Part shown: in pieces, positions 19,388 to 28,383 of the stretch | How the letters are laid out: the number at the start of each line of letters is the position of its first letter | Numbering within the stretch: position 1 is the first letter of the stretch | Assembly (NCBI RefSeq): GCF_000734895.2 | Contig: NZ_CP011382.1 | Coordinates: forward strand, 1,032,700-1,096,699 | Direction: 5' to 3' | DNA: 64,000 nt | Source of the DNA: Calothrix sp. 336/3 | Lineage (GTDB): Bacteria > Cyanobacteriota > Cyanobacteriia > Cyanobacteriales > Nostocaceae | Program-made: the position numbers and the translations under genes | Notes under the pieces: generated by a model | Seen by the model: only the letters and a program-made list of their open reading frames with translations | The model's database searches: none | Told to the model about the DNA's origin: nothing

Positions 19388-19501
19388 GTAAAACTTTTAT
19401 TTATTGCTGGAGCTTCATCTGGGGTTGGCAAAGTAACAGCGATCGCCTCCACGGTGCAGTACAAAAAAGAGCTGATTGTGGTGAAATTGCCTTTTCAGTG
19501 A
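19388..19501 (+). pseudogene. Remnant of an SDR gene N-terminus
   Basis: A 37-codon in-frame stretch reads VKLLFIAGASSGVGKVTAIA, matching the beta1/glycine-rich loop/helix of short-chain dehydrogenases (G-A-S-S-G-x-G-K), then degenerates and stops at 19499-19501. No proper start codon precedes it and no catalytic part follows. It lies between two paralogous Rrf2 genes on the opposite strand, so it is probably debris from a rearrangement. Confidence 0.45.
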
Positions 19502-19515
19502 TCATAGATCATCGC

Positions 19516-19953
19516 TTAGATATAATACATTGTGTTACTTTGTCGATAACTATTCCGTTGTTGACATAAATCCTCAATGGTAAAGCTTTTGAAAATACCT
19601 TGAGATGCGCAGTTTGCTTGCAACCAAATTTCATAAATAATGCTTTTCTCAATGTTGGAAACTTTGGAAATCTCTATTTCCCTTGCCTTTTCCTCTCCAT
19701 CAACAATGGCGATCGCCTCTTGCAAAGTAATTTTCCACGGTTCACGTATCATTACATATCCCCCCTTAGCTCCCCGCATACTTTGGATGATTCCCTCCCT
19801 GCGTAAAGCCGAAAGAATTTGCTCTAAGTAACGCTCTGGTAAAGAATGACGCTCTGCAATTTCCCCAATTTTGAGAGGATTTTGCGTCTTGTAGTTGTCT
19901 GCTAACTCCATCAATGCCAAAAAGGCATATTCTACCCTTGAAGATAATCCCAC
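19516..19953 (-). CDS. Rrf2-family regulator, CymR-like, with C-terminal MYYI (paralogue)
   Basis: 145 residues, same length and layout as the gene at 18713: VEYAFLALMELADNYKTQNP, IGEIAERHSLPERYLEQILS, ALRREGIIQSMRGAKGGYVM. The IscR cysteine triad is missing. The tail ends in QSNTMYYI, sharing Y-x-Q-S-x-x-M-Y-Y-I with its paralogue. Known family members (CymR of Firmicutes) repress cysteine and sulfur genes when complexed with CysK. It lies 146 bases downstream of the NIL-cysK pair on the same strand, so co-regulation is plausible. Confidence 0.92.
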   Translation of the reverse strand: MGLSSRVEYAFLALMELADNYKTQNPLKIGEIAERHSLPERYLEQILSALRREGIIQSMRGAKGGYVMIREPWKITLQEAIAIVDGEEKAREIEISKVSNIEKSIIYEIWLQANCASQGIFKSFTIEDLCQQRNSYRQSNTMYYI

Positions 19954-20098
19954 AGTAATTAGTAAATTTAAGTGTTCTATATTAATATACTACGGTTGCT
20001 CGATAGGTTTTTAGTGTTTTAAGGAAAATTATCTTGAATCTCGTGCAAATATTAGGAATTATGACATTATGAAATACAAGCTCATGATGAGACTGGAT

Positions 20099-20434
20099 TC
20101 AATAAAACCAGCTATCTCCACCAGCAAAATTTCCCTTACCCTTAATCTGCAATTTCAAAGACTCTAGATATTTCAAACCCTGATGTATTTGTGGTATTGT
20201 GCCACTCAGTTCAATGTCAAAATATCCTGGTGCTTGAGGATGATTTTCTAGGATGGCACCAGTGATATTCACAACTAATTGATAATCTGAAATTAAGCGA
20301 GAAATTATCGGCTCTTGGTGATATATTCCAGGTATTTGTAAATGAAGCCTGATATGTGTGAAATTACTTTGCTTGATTGATGATATTTGATAATTCATAA
20401 CTTCGGCTAGGGGTAGACTTAATCTTGGAATCAT
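20099..20434 (-). CDS. Stand-alone NIL-domain protein overlapping the cysK 3' end
   Basis: 111 residues, or 99 from the second ATG at 20398. Core: [40 protein letters not shown], then [20 protein letters not shown]. This is the ferredoxin-like NIL fold found at the C-terminus of MetN and in small cyanobacterial proteins, where it is thought to sense methionine or another small molecule. GGAG stands four bases before ATG 20434. The gene overlaps the end of cysK by 71 bases (35 from the second start), implying translational coupling and a sulfur-amino-acid role. Confidence 0.75.
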   Translation of the reverse strand: MIPRLSLPLAEVMNYQISSIKQSNFTHIRLHLQIPGIYHQEPIISRLISDYQLVVNITGAILENHPQAPGYFDIELSGTIPQIHQGLKYLESLKLQIKGKGNFAGGDSWFY

Positions 20435-21389
20435 CTAGCTCCAAAACCACATCCGGTAAATCTTGGAATAACACCGTACTCAAATATCGTTCTCCAAAAC
20501 TCGGTTGGATTAATACTATGAGTTTTCCGGAATTTTCTACACGTTTTCCCACTTTAATTGCCGCAAATAATGCAGCACCAGAGGAAATTCCAGAGAGCAA
20601 TCCTTCTTCTCTAGCTAAGCGACGACTAAAATGTATGGCATCTTCATCATTGACTTGAATTACTTCATCAATGAGTTCCAAACGTAAAACTTCTGGAATA
20701 AATCCTGCACCAATTCCCTGGATTTTATGCGCTCCCGGTTGTCCTCCCGATAGTACATGACTATTGACAGGTTCAACGGCGATCGCCTGAAAATTTGGTT
20801 TGCGTTGCTTGATAACTTCGGAAACTCCTGTAATTGTCCCTCCGGTTCCTACTCCCGCAATCAGAATGTCAATTTGACCATCGGTATCTTTCCAGATTTC
20901 TTCTGCCGTTGTTTCTCGGTGAATTTTTGGATTAGCTGGATTCGCAAATTGTTGGGGAATAAAAGCATCGGGAAGGGATGCAGCGATTTCCTGAGCGCGA
21001 CGAATTGCCCCCCTCATTCCCTCGATTCCTGGTGTTAATTCTAACTGTGCCCCGTAGGCTTTCAACATTGCCCGTCTTTCTAAACTCATGGTTTCTGGCA
21101 TTGTCAAAATTAACTGATATCCCTTGGCAGCAGCAACCATTGCCAATGCGATACCTGTATTTCCCGAAGTTGGCTCCACAATCACACTTTTACCGGGTTT
21201 TATCAATCCTGCTTCTTCCGCTACCTGAATCATACTTGCGCCGATACGGTCTTTCACGGAAGCTGTGGGGTTCATTCCCTCCAACTTGACTACAATATTA
21301 GCCACACATCCTTCTGCTTGGGGAATGCGATTCAGTCGTACTAAGGGGGTTTTTCCGATTAACTCTGTGATGCTATTGGCGATTCCCAT
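20364..21389 (-). CDS. cysK: Cysteine synthase (O-acetylserine sulfhydrylase)
   Basis: About 341 residues; makes cysteine from O-acetylserine and sulfide with PLP in the cytoplasm. The PLP lysine is K46 in NPTASVKDR, the substrate loop is [12 protein letters not shown], and [10 protein letters not shown] binds the PLP phosphate. All catalytic parts are intact. The C-terminus runs about 25 residues past the usual end ([17 protein letters not shown]...). ATG 21389 is preferred (AAGAG eight bases upstream) over an upstream TTG at 21407. It overlaps the NIL gene and has two CymR-like Rrf2 genes downstream and a TSUP permease upstream, all on the minus strand. Confidence 0.95.
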   Translation of the reverse strand: MGIANSITELIGKTPLVRLNRIPQAEGCVANIVVKLEGMNPTASVKDRIGASMIQVAEEAGLIKPGKSVIVEPTSGNTGIALAMVAAAKGYQLILTMPETMSLERRAMLKAYGAQLELTPGIEGMRGAIRRAQEIAASLPDAFIPQQFANPANPKIHRETTAEEIWKDTDGQIDILIAGVGTGGTITGVSEVIKQRKPNFQAIAVEPVNSHVLSGGQPGAHKIQGIGAGFIPEVLRLELIDEVIQVNDEDAIHFSRRLAREEGLLSGISSGAALFAAIKVGKRVENSGKLIVLIQPSFGERYLSTVLFQDLPDVVLELDDSKIKSTPSRSYELSNIINQAK

Positions 21390-21679
21390 GGCTTGACTCT
21401 TTATCAAAGGGGTATTTATAGTATACTACTGTTAGCCGATAGATATTATGTGTTTTTTTGAAAATATCTACTTATTGATGATGTCAAAGCCGGGGAGTCA
21501 GAAAATTATGGCTGCTTGTCTTTGGCTTTTGTAATTAGTCTGGATAGCTAAGTTTTAGATATTCAAAACATATGACTATGAGATATTTAACTTTGATATC
21601 TGGGGCAACATCTTACTTTTATCAGTGAAGTCTTCTGATAACAATTCTCAATCTATGAGAAACTCACAACCATTCCATC

Positions 21680-22471
21680 CTAATAAACTAACTTGAAACT
21701 AACCCCTAATAAGAGTGTATAAATTGTAAATTTCAGAATCGACGGAGGCATTAATTGACATAGTTTAGCTCCTACCATTACCCCTGGAATTGTGCCAAAC
21801 CAAATAGGTATGACTAAGCCCCAATCCACTGTTCCCAAAAACATATGTCCTAGGGAAGTAAATGAAAGCAAAATTGCGGCTTGGGCTAAATCTGTACCGA
21901 CTAATTTACGCGAGTCCAGTTGAAAAAAGCTAATCAATGCCATTGCAAATAAAGAACCAGAGGAAACGCTAGTCATTCCAACCATGGAACCCAGAATTGC
22001 TCCCACACCCATAGCTTGCATCCGTCCCCAATTAGTATTTAAATCAAATTTGGGTAGTTCAGGTAAGACAAAATTGGGAAAGAATTCTTTGATGATTAAT
22101 TGTCCGAGTCCTAAAAATACAACTACTAGAATCATACTTCCCAGTAAATGTAACAGAACTCCATCTAAATTTGCGATTCCCATCTGTCGAATCAAATACA
22201 AAATTCCCACTCCTACCAGGGAACCAGGAACACTTCCGAGGGCTAACCATTTGACAACTTGACAGTCGAGGGTTTCTTGTTGCCAATGTTTTACCCCACC
22301 AACAACTTTCATCATTGTTGCAGCGACAATATCGGAACTGACTGCAACAGCAGGGGGTACTTGAAAAATAAATATCAGCATGGGGGTGATGAGTGATGCA
22401 CCTCCAATTCCGGTGAGTCCGACTATGATACCAATTAGGAAACTCAGGGTGGGTAGTAGTAAGTAATCCAT
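21680..22471 (-). CDS. TSUP (TauE/SafE) permease, probable sulfite or sulfur-anion transporter
   Basis: 263 residues with about eight hydrophobic helices in two similar halves. The N-terminal LSFLIGIIVGLTGIGGASLITP is the TSUP signature; VAVSSDIVAATMMKVVGGVKHW and the second-half GSMVGMTSVSSGSLFAMALI are also typical. TSUP proteins move sulfite, sulfoacetate, thiosulfate-like anions or other small acids. Location just upstream of cysK supports a sulfur anion. It is one of two TSUP genes in the window, the other being at 29115. Confidence 0.88.
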   Translation of the reverse strand: MDYLLLPTLSFLIGIIVGLTGIGGASLITPMLIFIFQVPPAVAVSSDIVAATMMKVVGGVKHWQQETLDCQVVKWLALGSVPGSLVGVGILYLIRQMGIANLDGVLLHLLGSMILVVVFLGLGQLIIKEFFPNFVLPELPKFDLNTNWGRMQAMGVGAILGSMVGMTSVSSGSLFAMALISFFQLDSRKLVGTDLAQAAILLSFTSLGHMFLGTVDWGLVIPIWFGTIPGVMVGAKLCQLMPPSILKFTIYTLLLGVSFKLVY

Positions 22472-22553
22472 TTTCTTGTGGGGAGATTTTGCTCAGATGA
22501 TGTCAGATGTCCTAGAGACTTCATACTCCTGAGGACATACCTGCATTCCCTAG

Positions 22554-23018
22554 TTAGCTACCGGGGAATAGGTTGGGAGTTGCCAAAACTTTGAAGTGGA
22601 TGAGTGCTAGGATTACCAGGGTGTAGGCTGTGGAAGATGCGAAACCCGTGAGTAATTCTTTTTTGAGACTGCGCTCTTGAGATTGATTCGGTAATACATC
22701 CATCACCCCTGCTTGCATCAGCAGAATACCCAGAACGTTAGAGAGCCAATATCCAGCGATCGCGCATGGTAAAAGTAAACTTGGGGAAAATAAACTGCAT
22801 AAATACCCAAAACCATAGGCGATCGGTAGGTTAAAAAATAGGTCATTCCACCAAGACATCGGGGAGAGCAAAAATCCAATTACCAGCAACACAGCGCCTC
22901 TAATTTTTTTGAAAATCTCTGTAAGTCTTACCTGGCTTTGGTTTGATTGCCCTAAAGATATATCTGGTTTTTGATTATCAATGTTTAAATCGCTACTGAT
23001 ATGCTGTGTGTTTTCCAT
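22554..23018 (-). CDS. Small membrane protein of unknown function next to TSUP gene
   Basis: 154 residues from ATG 23018; the frame continues upstream to a TTG at 23072. A polar N-terminus (to about residue 45) is followed by three or four hydrophobic helices: VLLVIGFLLSPMSWWNDLFF, YGFGYLCSLFSPSLLLPCAI, LSNVLGILLMQAG and AYTLVILALIHF. No family recognised. It lies 82 bases upstream of the TSUP gene on the same strand and is probably cotranscribed, so it may be an accessory subunit. Confidence 0.7.
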   Translation of the reverse strand: MENTQHISSDLNIDNQKPDISLGQSNQSQVRLTEIFKKIRGAVLLVIGFLLSPMSWWNDLFFNLPIAYGFGYLCSLFSPSLLLPCAIAGYWLSNVLGILLMQAGVMDVLPNQSQERSLKKELLTGFASSTAYTLVILALIHFKVLATPNLFPGS

Positions 23019-23422
23019 AGCAAGGTACTTAATTCCGATTGACTTACCGTAGTTTAATATAAATAAATTCAAAAATCTATTCGTAAATACACAATTACAA
23101 TTTACGAAAAGTAGTTTTAGTTACAACTTGCTGAACTACGGGTGTTATTGAGCCATATAAATAATTCTTTCTATACCAGGGAAGAGTTGAGCCAGATTGA
23201 CTTACAATTCACCAGTCGGGAAGAGTTGTTACAAATAATACTTTCGTGCGAAATAAATTAATTTTATCCGTTTCATGAAATACTTATGGCGTGCAGTTAT
23301 TAAGAAATTATCAATCGGGGATATGCGTATATTTCCTTGGGAAGAGAGATATTTTCTGTACTCAAGAGGTGATTGAAGCTATTTGCCAAGTTAGAAAAAT
23401 TTAGAAGAGAATACAGACTGGT
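23019..23422. promoter_or_regulatory. Upstream region with an 11-base direct repeat
   Basis: GGGAAGAGTTG occurs at 23179-23189 and again at 23218-23228, 39 bases apart, each preceded by ACCAG. They lie 160-210 bases before the start of the small membrane protein gene and could be operator half-sites for one of the local regulators. No gene is seen in this stretch. Confidence 0.4.
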
Positions 23423-24373
23423 TCAAATCTCACAGCATGGCAGTACAGAAGACAGCAACATTTGCTCAAAAGCTTGACAAGCTTTACTTTGAAAACGCTG
23501 ACGGTGTTTGAGTTTTAAAAAAGGTCGAGAAATTTCCGACAGCATTCCCCTACCATCACGATCATCAACGATCGCGATCGCGCGCAAGGTATTGAGCTGT
23601 AATTCTTTCTTTACCATCAATTCCGAAATTGCCGCCGCACCCAACCCCCTTTCCACAATCGCTTTCACCATTTCCCCACTGTTCAAGACGGATATTACAT
23701 TTAACTCCTGGGGATTAATCCCCCAACTTAATAGAGCTTGTTCAAACCTTTGTTGTGTACCGGAACCAGATTCGCGCATGATCCATTCGGTTTGGGAAAG
23801 TTGAGTCAGACATATCTGCGATTCCCCATACCAAGGGTGGGATTTACCAACAACAATCAAAAGTCTGTCACTACCAATAATTTCTTCCTCCAAAACATTT
23901 TTTAGGGATTGATGTACTTCTCCTTCCACCAAACCGATATCAAATTGTCCATGAGCTGTACCTGTAGAGATTGTGTCGGCATTGGCAAGGGTACATTTCA
24001 CAGATATGCGGGGGTATTGACGTTGAAACTCGCTAATTCTTCCTGGTAACCAATAATTGCCAATTGTTAGACTTGATCCCAGGTTGAGTTCTCCCCGTTG
24101 TAAATCATTTAATTCCCGTAATCCACGTTCACATAGCTGAACTTTATCCAAGATTTGTTGGGCTTCTTGTTGTAAGAGTATACCGGCTTCCGTAATTTCA
24201 ATATGACGACCGATACGATGGAATAGTTTGACAGCATACCCTTCTTCTAAACTTTGAATTGCTGCACTTACCGCAGGTTGAGTAACATATAATGCTTCTG
24301 CTGCGCGGGTAAAATGCAAATTCTCGGCAACTGCTAAGAAGATGCGTAACTGTTCTAGAGTCATTCTTGCCAT
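23423..24373 (-). CDS. LysR-family regulator, CysL-like
   Basis: 316 residues. The N-terminal winged helix is canonical (LEQLRIFLAVAENLHFTRAA, EALYVTQPAVSAAIQSLEE). The effector domain starts near 90 with LNLGSSLTIGNYWLPGRISE and contains FDIGLVEGEV and EWIMRESGSGTQQRFEQAL, the pattern of the CysL-like group; B. subtilis CysL activates sulfite reductase genes. It is divergent from the APC permease across about 310 bases and so likely controls the seven-gene transporter cluster and itself. The inducer is unknown; O-acetylserine or a sulfur oxyanion is a guess from the family. Confidence 0.88.
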   Translation of the reverse strand: MARMTLEQLRIFLAVAENLHFTRAAEALYVTQPAVSAAIQSLEEGYAVKLFHRIGRHIEITEAGILLQQEAQQILDKVQLCERGLRELNDLQRGELNLGSSLTIGNYWLPGRISEFQRQYPRISVKCTLANADTISTGTAHGQFDIGLVEGEVHQSLKNVLEEEIIGSDRLLIVVGKSHPWYGESQICLTQLSQTEWIMRESGSGTQQRFEQALLSWGINPQELNVISVLNSGEMVKAIVERGLGAAAISELMVKKELQLNTLRAIAIVDDRDGRGMLSEISRPFLKLKHRQRFQSKACQAFEQMLLSSVLPCCEI

Positions 24374-24681
24374 TCAATGATGTTCCTAGTTTTTGAGTTA
24401 TATGGATAAGTCAAAGTTACATTTCATACTGTTAAGTTCCAGGAAGACAATATAGATGTCTCATGACTTTAACTAGAAAAATCTTGATATTGGGGTAGAA
24501 TATTCACAGTCAATTACTTGTATTTATCGATTTAAAAACCAAGATTGTTTGATTTTATTTCCTATGGGAGATAAATTAGATTTTAAGCACTAATTGCGAC
24601 ATCGCTGGCGAAAAAAATGCTTTTACGCAGAAGTCGAGTGGAATAGCTGATAATTCGACCGACTAAGCAAAGGTATTTCTG
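24374..24681. promoter_or_regulatory. Divergent LysR / transporter-cluster control region
   Basis: About 310 AT-rich bases between lysR and the first transporter gene. LysR proteins usually bind here at T-N11-A dyads; several candidates exist but none stands out. Contains no coding frame. Confidence 0.45.
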
Positions 24682-26160
24682 ATGTCCAGTGAATTTAATT
24701 TTAATGCAAACCGGGAAAGGGTCTCGGTAAAGAGTTTTCATGGCTTAAAATCGCACTGTCTTTCATTTGGGGAAGTCCTGGCGCAATCTTTTGCAGTTAT
24801 CGCTCCAACTACTATACCAGCATCTAACATCGGTTTGATTGTTGCCCTGTCTGGAAATGGTACTTGGTTAAGTTTGCTGATTGGATTGGTAGGGTTGGTA
24901 TTTGTCAGTATAAATATCAATCAGTTTGCCAGTCGTTCCGCATCACCTGGTTCATTATATTCTTACATTGTCAAAGGTCTGGGACCGACCGCAGGTGTAA
25001 TTTGTGGCTGGAGTTTGGTACTAGCTTACTTATTTACAGCAATGTCTGTATTATGCGGGTTTGCGAACTTTAGTACTGCATTGATTGGTTATTTAGGGAT
25101 TCATCCATCAAGTATCAGTTTACTCGCCTTGGGTGCGGGAATTGCTTGGTATGCAGGTTACAAAGATGTGCAATTGTCGGCAGTTGCAATGTTGTGGATG
25201 GAAGGTTTATCCATTGGTTTAATTGCTGTATTGTGTCTCATAATTTGGGCACATCATGGTTTTGCACTGGATATATCTCAGTTAACTTTAACTGGGGTGA
25301 AACCGGGAAATATTGCAACTGGATTAGTTTTAGTGATGTTTGCCTTTTCGGGGTTTGAAAGTGCGACGACATTGGGAGATGAAGCAAAAAGTCCTCTGAA
25401 AACGATTCCGCGATCGCTGTTAGGAAGTGTGATACTTGCAGGTTTATTTTTCCTCTGCACCACCTATATTGAGGTTTTAGCGTTTCACAATTTGGGAGCA
25501 GATATTACCCATACAGAAGCACCCCTGGGTTATCTTGCACAGCAAATTGGTTGGGGATGGTTAGGTGAATTAGTTGGTTTGGGTGCGTTGGCAAGTTTCT
25601 TTGCTTGCGTTCTGGGTAGTATTAATCCGGCAGCCAGGATATTCTTTTTAATGGCACGTCATGGGTTATTTCATACCAAGTTAGGGGATACCCACCCAGC
25701 AAATAAAACTCCCCATATTGCAGTAACGGTGTGTTCCTTCTTAACATTCTTGATCCCCGCAGTCATGGCAATGGCAAATATCAAACTCTTTGACAGTATG
25801 GGATACTTAGGTGCGATCGCGAGTTTTGGGTTTGTGACGGTATATATTTTAATGGCGATCGCTGCACCGATATACCTAAACAGAATTAATCAACTGCGAC
25901 GGAGAGATATTCTTTTTTCCCTGGTGGCGATCGCGTTTATGTGTATTCCCCTGTTAGGGAGTGTGGGAATTCCTGGTAGTGAGATGTTTCCAGTACCCGA
26001 AGCACCCTATAACCTCTTTCCCTATTTGTTTTTAGCTTACCTGGCGATCGCCTGTGGATGGTTCATGATGCAAAAAGCGCGATCGCCTAAACTGGCAAAC
26101 AAAATGGTGAAGGCGATCGATGCAATTCACATCCGCTTCAACGAACATAATCACAAATAA
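24682..26160 (+). CDS. APC-superfamily amino acid permease
   Basis: 492 residues with about 12 membrane helices. The start of the core (SFGEVLAQSFAVIAPTTIPA) and QFASRSASPGSLYSYIVKGL are APC signatures in TM1 and TM3. TM6 has VMFAFSGFESATTLGDEAKS, where the helix break binds the substrate amino group. It is the first gene of a same-strand run (24682-30515) of mainly transporters, divergent from a CysL-like LysR. A sulfur-containing or related amino acid is a reasonable but unproven substrate. Confidence 0.88.
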   Translation: MSSEFNFNANRERVSVKSFHGLKSHCLSFGEVLAQSFAVIAPTTIPASNIGLIVALSGNGTWLSLLIGLVGLVFVSININQFASRSASPGSLYSYIVKGLGPTAGVICGWSLVLAYLFTAMSVLCGFANFSTALIGYLGIHPSSISLLALGAGIAWYAGYKDVQLSAVAMLWMEGLSIGLIAVLCLIIWAHHGFALDISQLTLTGVKPGNIATGLVLVMFAFSGFESATTLGDEAKSPLKTIPRSLLGSVILAGLFFLCTTYIEVLAFHNLGADITHTEAPLGYLAQQIGWGWLGELVGLGALASFFACVLGSINPAARIFFLMARHGLFHTKLGDTHPANKTPHIAVTVCSFLTFLIPAVMAMANIKLFDSMGYLGAIASFGFVTVYILMAIAAPIYLNRINQLRRRDILFSLVAIAFMCIPLLGSVGIPGSEMFPVPEAPYNLFPYLFLAYLAIACGWFMMQKARSPKLANKMVKAIDAIHIRFNEHNHK

Positions 26161-26248
26161 TTACTCATAGCCAGGATTTCGCCCTTCTTTCTCTTCATTT
26201 TTTTGCGCTCTAGCGCTACTAAAACCAATACACAACGCAAATTAGCCC

Positions 26249-26950
26249 ATGGAAGAATTAATTACCGCAATTTCTACAGGAATCACAGCATTTACGGCAA
26301 CAAATTTAGATGATTTAATCATCCTATCCCTATGGTTTTCTCAAATAAATCACAATTTCCACAGTCGGCAGATTGTTATCGGTCAGTTCCTCGGTTTTTT
26401 TGTTTTAGTAATTGCCAGTCTTCCAGGTTTTTTTGGTGGTTTAATATTACCAGACCATTGGATAGGGTTACTCGGACTTGCACCCATTGCCATTGGCTTG
26501 AGTAGCTGGTTAAATCAAGATAGCGAAGATGCAGAGGAAGCAGGTGATGTCTTATCACAACCACAAACCTCTCCTTTTTTAAGTTTTCTCTCTCCCCAAA
26601 CCTATAGCGTAGCTGCAATCACCGTTGCTAATGGAAGCGATAATGTCAGCATTTATGTACCCCTATTTGCCAATAGTAACCTTATCCAACTATCAATCAT
26701 CATCACAATTTTCTTCTTCCTTGTAGGAGTATGGTGCTATGCCAGCTATAAACTCATCAGTCACAAAAATATTGCCAATTTTCTCAACCGATACGGTAAC
26801 AACTTTATTCCCTTTGTATTGGTTGGATTAGGAGTATTTATTATCTTAGAAAGTGAAGCCTTACATCCCTTAGCTTTACTTGCAAGTTGCTTGTGTCTGA
26901 TGGGAATAGTCAAAAAATATAAACCTACGCTAGAAGTAAAAGAGAATTAA
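26249..26950 (+). CDS. CadD-family transporter (first of a tandem pair)
   Basis: 233 residues. Two similar halves of about three helices. The first half contains FTATNLDDLIILSLWF with the family's D-D pair and FLGFFVLVIASLPGF; the second has SPQTYSVAAITVANGSDNVS. This is the CadD pattern (LysE superfamily), first known from staphylococcal cadmium resistance; many bacterial members have unknown substrates. The loop between halves is acidic (QDSEDAEEAGD). It follows the APC gene by 88 bases. Given the context, export of a metal-thiol or sulfur metabolite is as likely as cadmium. Confidence 0.85.
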   Translation: MEELITAISTGITAFTATNLDDLIILSLWFSQINHNFHSRQIVIGQFLGFFVLVIASLPGFFGGLILPDHWIGLLGLAPIAIGLSSWLNQDSEDAEEAGDVLSQPQTSPFLSFLSPQTYSVAAITVANGSDNVSIYVPLFANSNLIQLSIIITIFFFLVGVWCYASYKLISHKNIANFLNRYGNNFIPFVLVGLGVFIILESEALHPLALLASCLCLMGIVKKYKPTLEVKEN

Positions 26951-26989
26951 TGTAGGCTAAAAAAATAATCTGGTGGTATTTTACTAGTA

Positions 26990-27640
26990 ATGTTTAACCT
27001 TGCCGAAGTCACAATCACAGCCGTTGCATCCTTTGCAGCAACTAATCTCGATGATATTATCATTTTGATGATTTTCTTCGCGCAAGTAAATAACTCCACC
27101 TTTCGTCACAGACACATAATTATTGGTCAATACCTCGGATTTTGCTCCATCATCCTTGCTAGCCTTCCTGGTTTTTTAGGCGGATTAATTATCGATAAAA
27201 AATGGATTGGAATATTAGGTTTTGTGCCAATTATTATCGGCATTCATCGCCTCATTAGCCCGCCAGATGAGAATGAAATACAAGCAGTATCAACAGAATT
27301 AGACTCTCAACCAATCAAAACATCTGTAATGTCAATATTTACCAGTATTTTTTCTCCCCAAACTTACAAAGTCGCGACTATCACCTTTGCCAATGGAGGA
27401 GATAATATTGGTATTTACGTTCCTTTATTTGCTAGTAGTAATTTGACAAATTTAGGAATCATCCTCACTATTTTCTTTCTGATGATTGCAGTCTGGTGCT
27501 GCACAGCTTATCAACTTACCCGTCATCCGACTATAGCTCATCTTTTAACTCGTTATGGGCATCGTTTGGTACCTTTTGTATTGATTGGTTTGGGCATTTT
27601 TATTTTGATTGATAGTGAAACATTTCATCTTTTCATCTAA
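26990..27640 (+). CDS. CadD-family transporter (second of a tandem pair)
   Basis: 216 residues and clearly homologous to the preceding gene: FAATNLDDIIILMIFFAQVN, QYLGFCSIILASLPGFLGGL, SPQTYKVATITFANGGDNIG and YGHRLVPFVLIGLGIFILID. The two share layout along their full length but differ enough (many conservative changes) that the duplication is not recent. The spacing of 39 bases suggests cotranscription. Two CadD copies together may act as a heteromer or have diverged in substrate. Confidence 0.85.
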   Translation: MFNLAEVTITAVASFAATNLDDIIILMIFFAQVNNSTFRHRHIIIGQYLGFCSIILASLPGFLGGLIIDKKWIGILGFVPIIIGIHRLISPPDENEIQAVSTELDSQPIKTSVMSIFTSIFSPQTYKVATITFANGGDNIGIYVPLFASSNLTNLGIILTIFFLMIAVWCCTAYQLTRHPTIAHLLTRYGHRLVPFVLIGLGIFILIDSETFHLFI

Positions 27641-27701
27641 ATCTAATTTTCTCTATCTTTCCATGTAATTAATTAGTACATCGTTCAACAAAGGAAAAAA
27701 C

Positions 27702-28337
27702 ATGAAACTCTGCAAAAGCCTCCTCATCGTATTTACCATCTTAATTAATTTATTGATTGCTCAACCCTCTTGGGCAGACCCTCCAAAACTCACACAAACT
27801 CCCGAATACATGGAAGTAAATCAATCATTAAATGAATTGATTCAAGCCAAAAATTCTCCAGAGTCAACTGAATACAAACCGGAAGAAATTGAACAAAAAA
27901 TCGGCGAGTTGACCTTACAAAAATACATTCTCGAAACTGCTCTAGAATGGAGTCAATGTCATAATCTCACAGGACAAACCTTAGGAGTATATATTCACAA
28001 AGTCAAGAAAACTCAAGAGCCAACTTTATATTATTTAGAGAATGGTAAAACTACAGATGATGAATGGAATTGTGATGGCATTTACCTACCAACTGGAATC
28101 AAACTTGCTAGTTCAATTCCTGGAGATACTCAAGTTCAAGATTTAACAGAACCCTTAGCATTAAAAATTATCCCTGGAACTCAACTAATTGCCACCAACA
28201 ATCCCCAAAGCGGGGCACTAGAATTAAATATTCGCCCCACGAAAGTATTTAAAACAGGTGAAACTCCGTGGATATTGCCTAACTTAACATCTGCCAATAT
28301 TAGCAATCAAATACCTAACGCACCTATAGAAGATTAA
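27702..28337 (+). CDS. Secreted protein of unknown function (paralogue 1)
   Basis: 211 residues, not recognised. A clear Sec signal peptide (MKLCKSLLIVFTILINLLIA, cut after PSWA-D) is followed by a polar domain. Conserved points shared with the next gene: Q-K-I-G/D-E-L, a W-S/G-Q-C motif near residue 86, a DEWNCDGIYL-like motif with a second Cys near 126, IIPGTQLIATNNPQ and LNIRPTKVFKTGE. The two cysteines could form a disulfide. A periplasmic binding or accessory role for the neighbouring transporters is inference only. Confidence 0.75.
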   Translation: MKLCKSLLIVFTILINLLIAQPSWADPPKLTQTPEYMEVNQSLNELIQAKNSPESTEYKPEEIEQKIGELTLQKYILETALEWSQCHNLTGQTLGVYIHKVKKTQEPTLYYLENGKTTDDEWNCDGIYLPTGIKLASSIPGDTQVQDLTEPLALKIIPGTQLIATNNPQSGALELNIRPTKVFKTGETPWILPNLTSANISNQIPNAPIED

Positions 28338-28383
28338 ATTGCACCTGTCTCTCAAATAAATTTTGTAAAAGGAGTCAACAAGC

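Noticed and set aside
26249..27640. Dedicated cadmium-resistance operon
   Set aside because: The CadD similarity is clear, but there is no CadC-type ArsR regulator or CadA ATPase, and the neighbours point to sulfur compounds; the substrate is left open.
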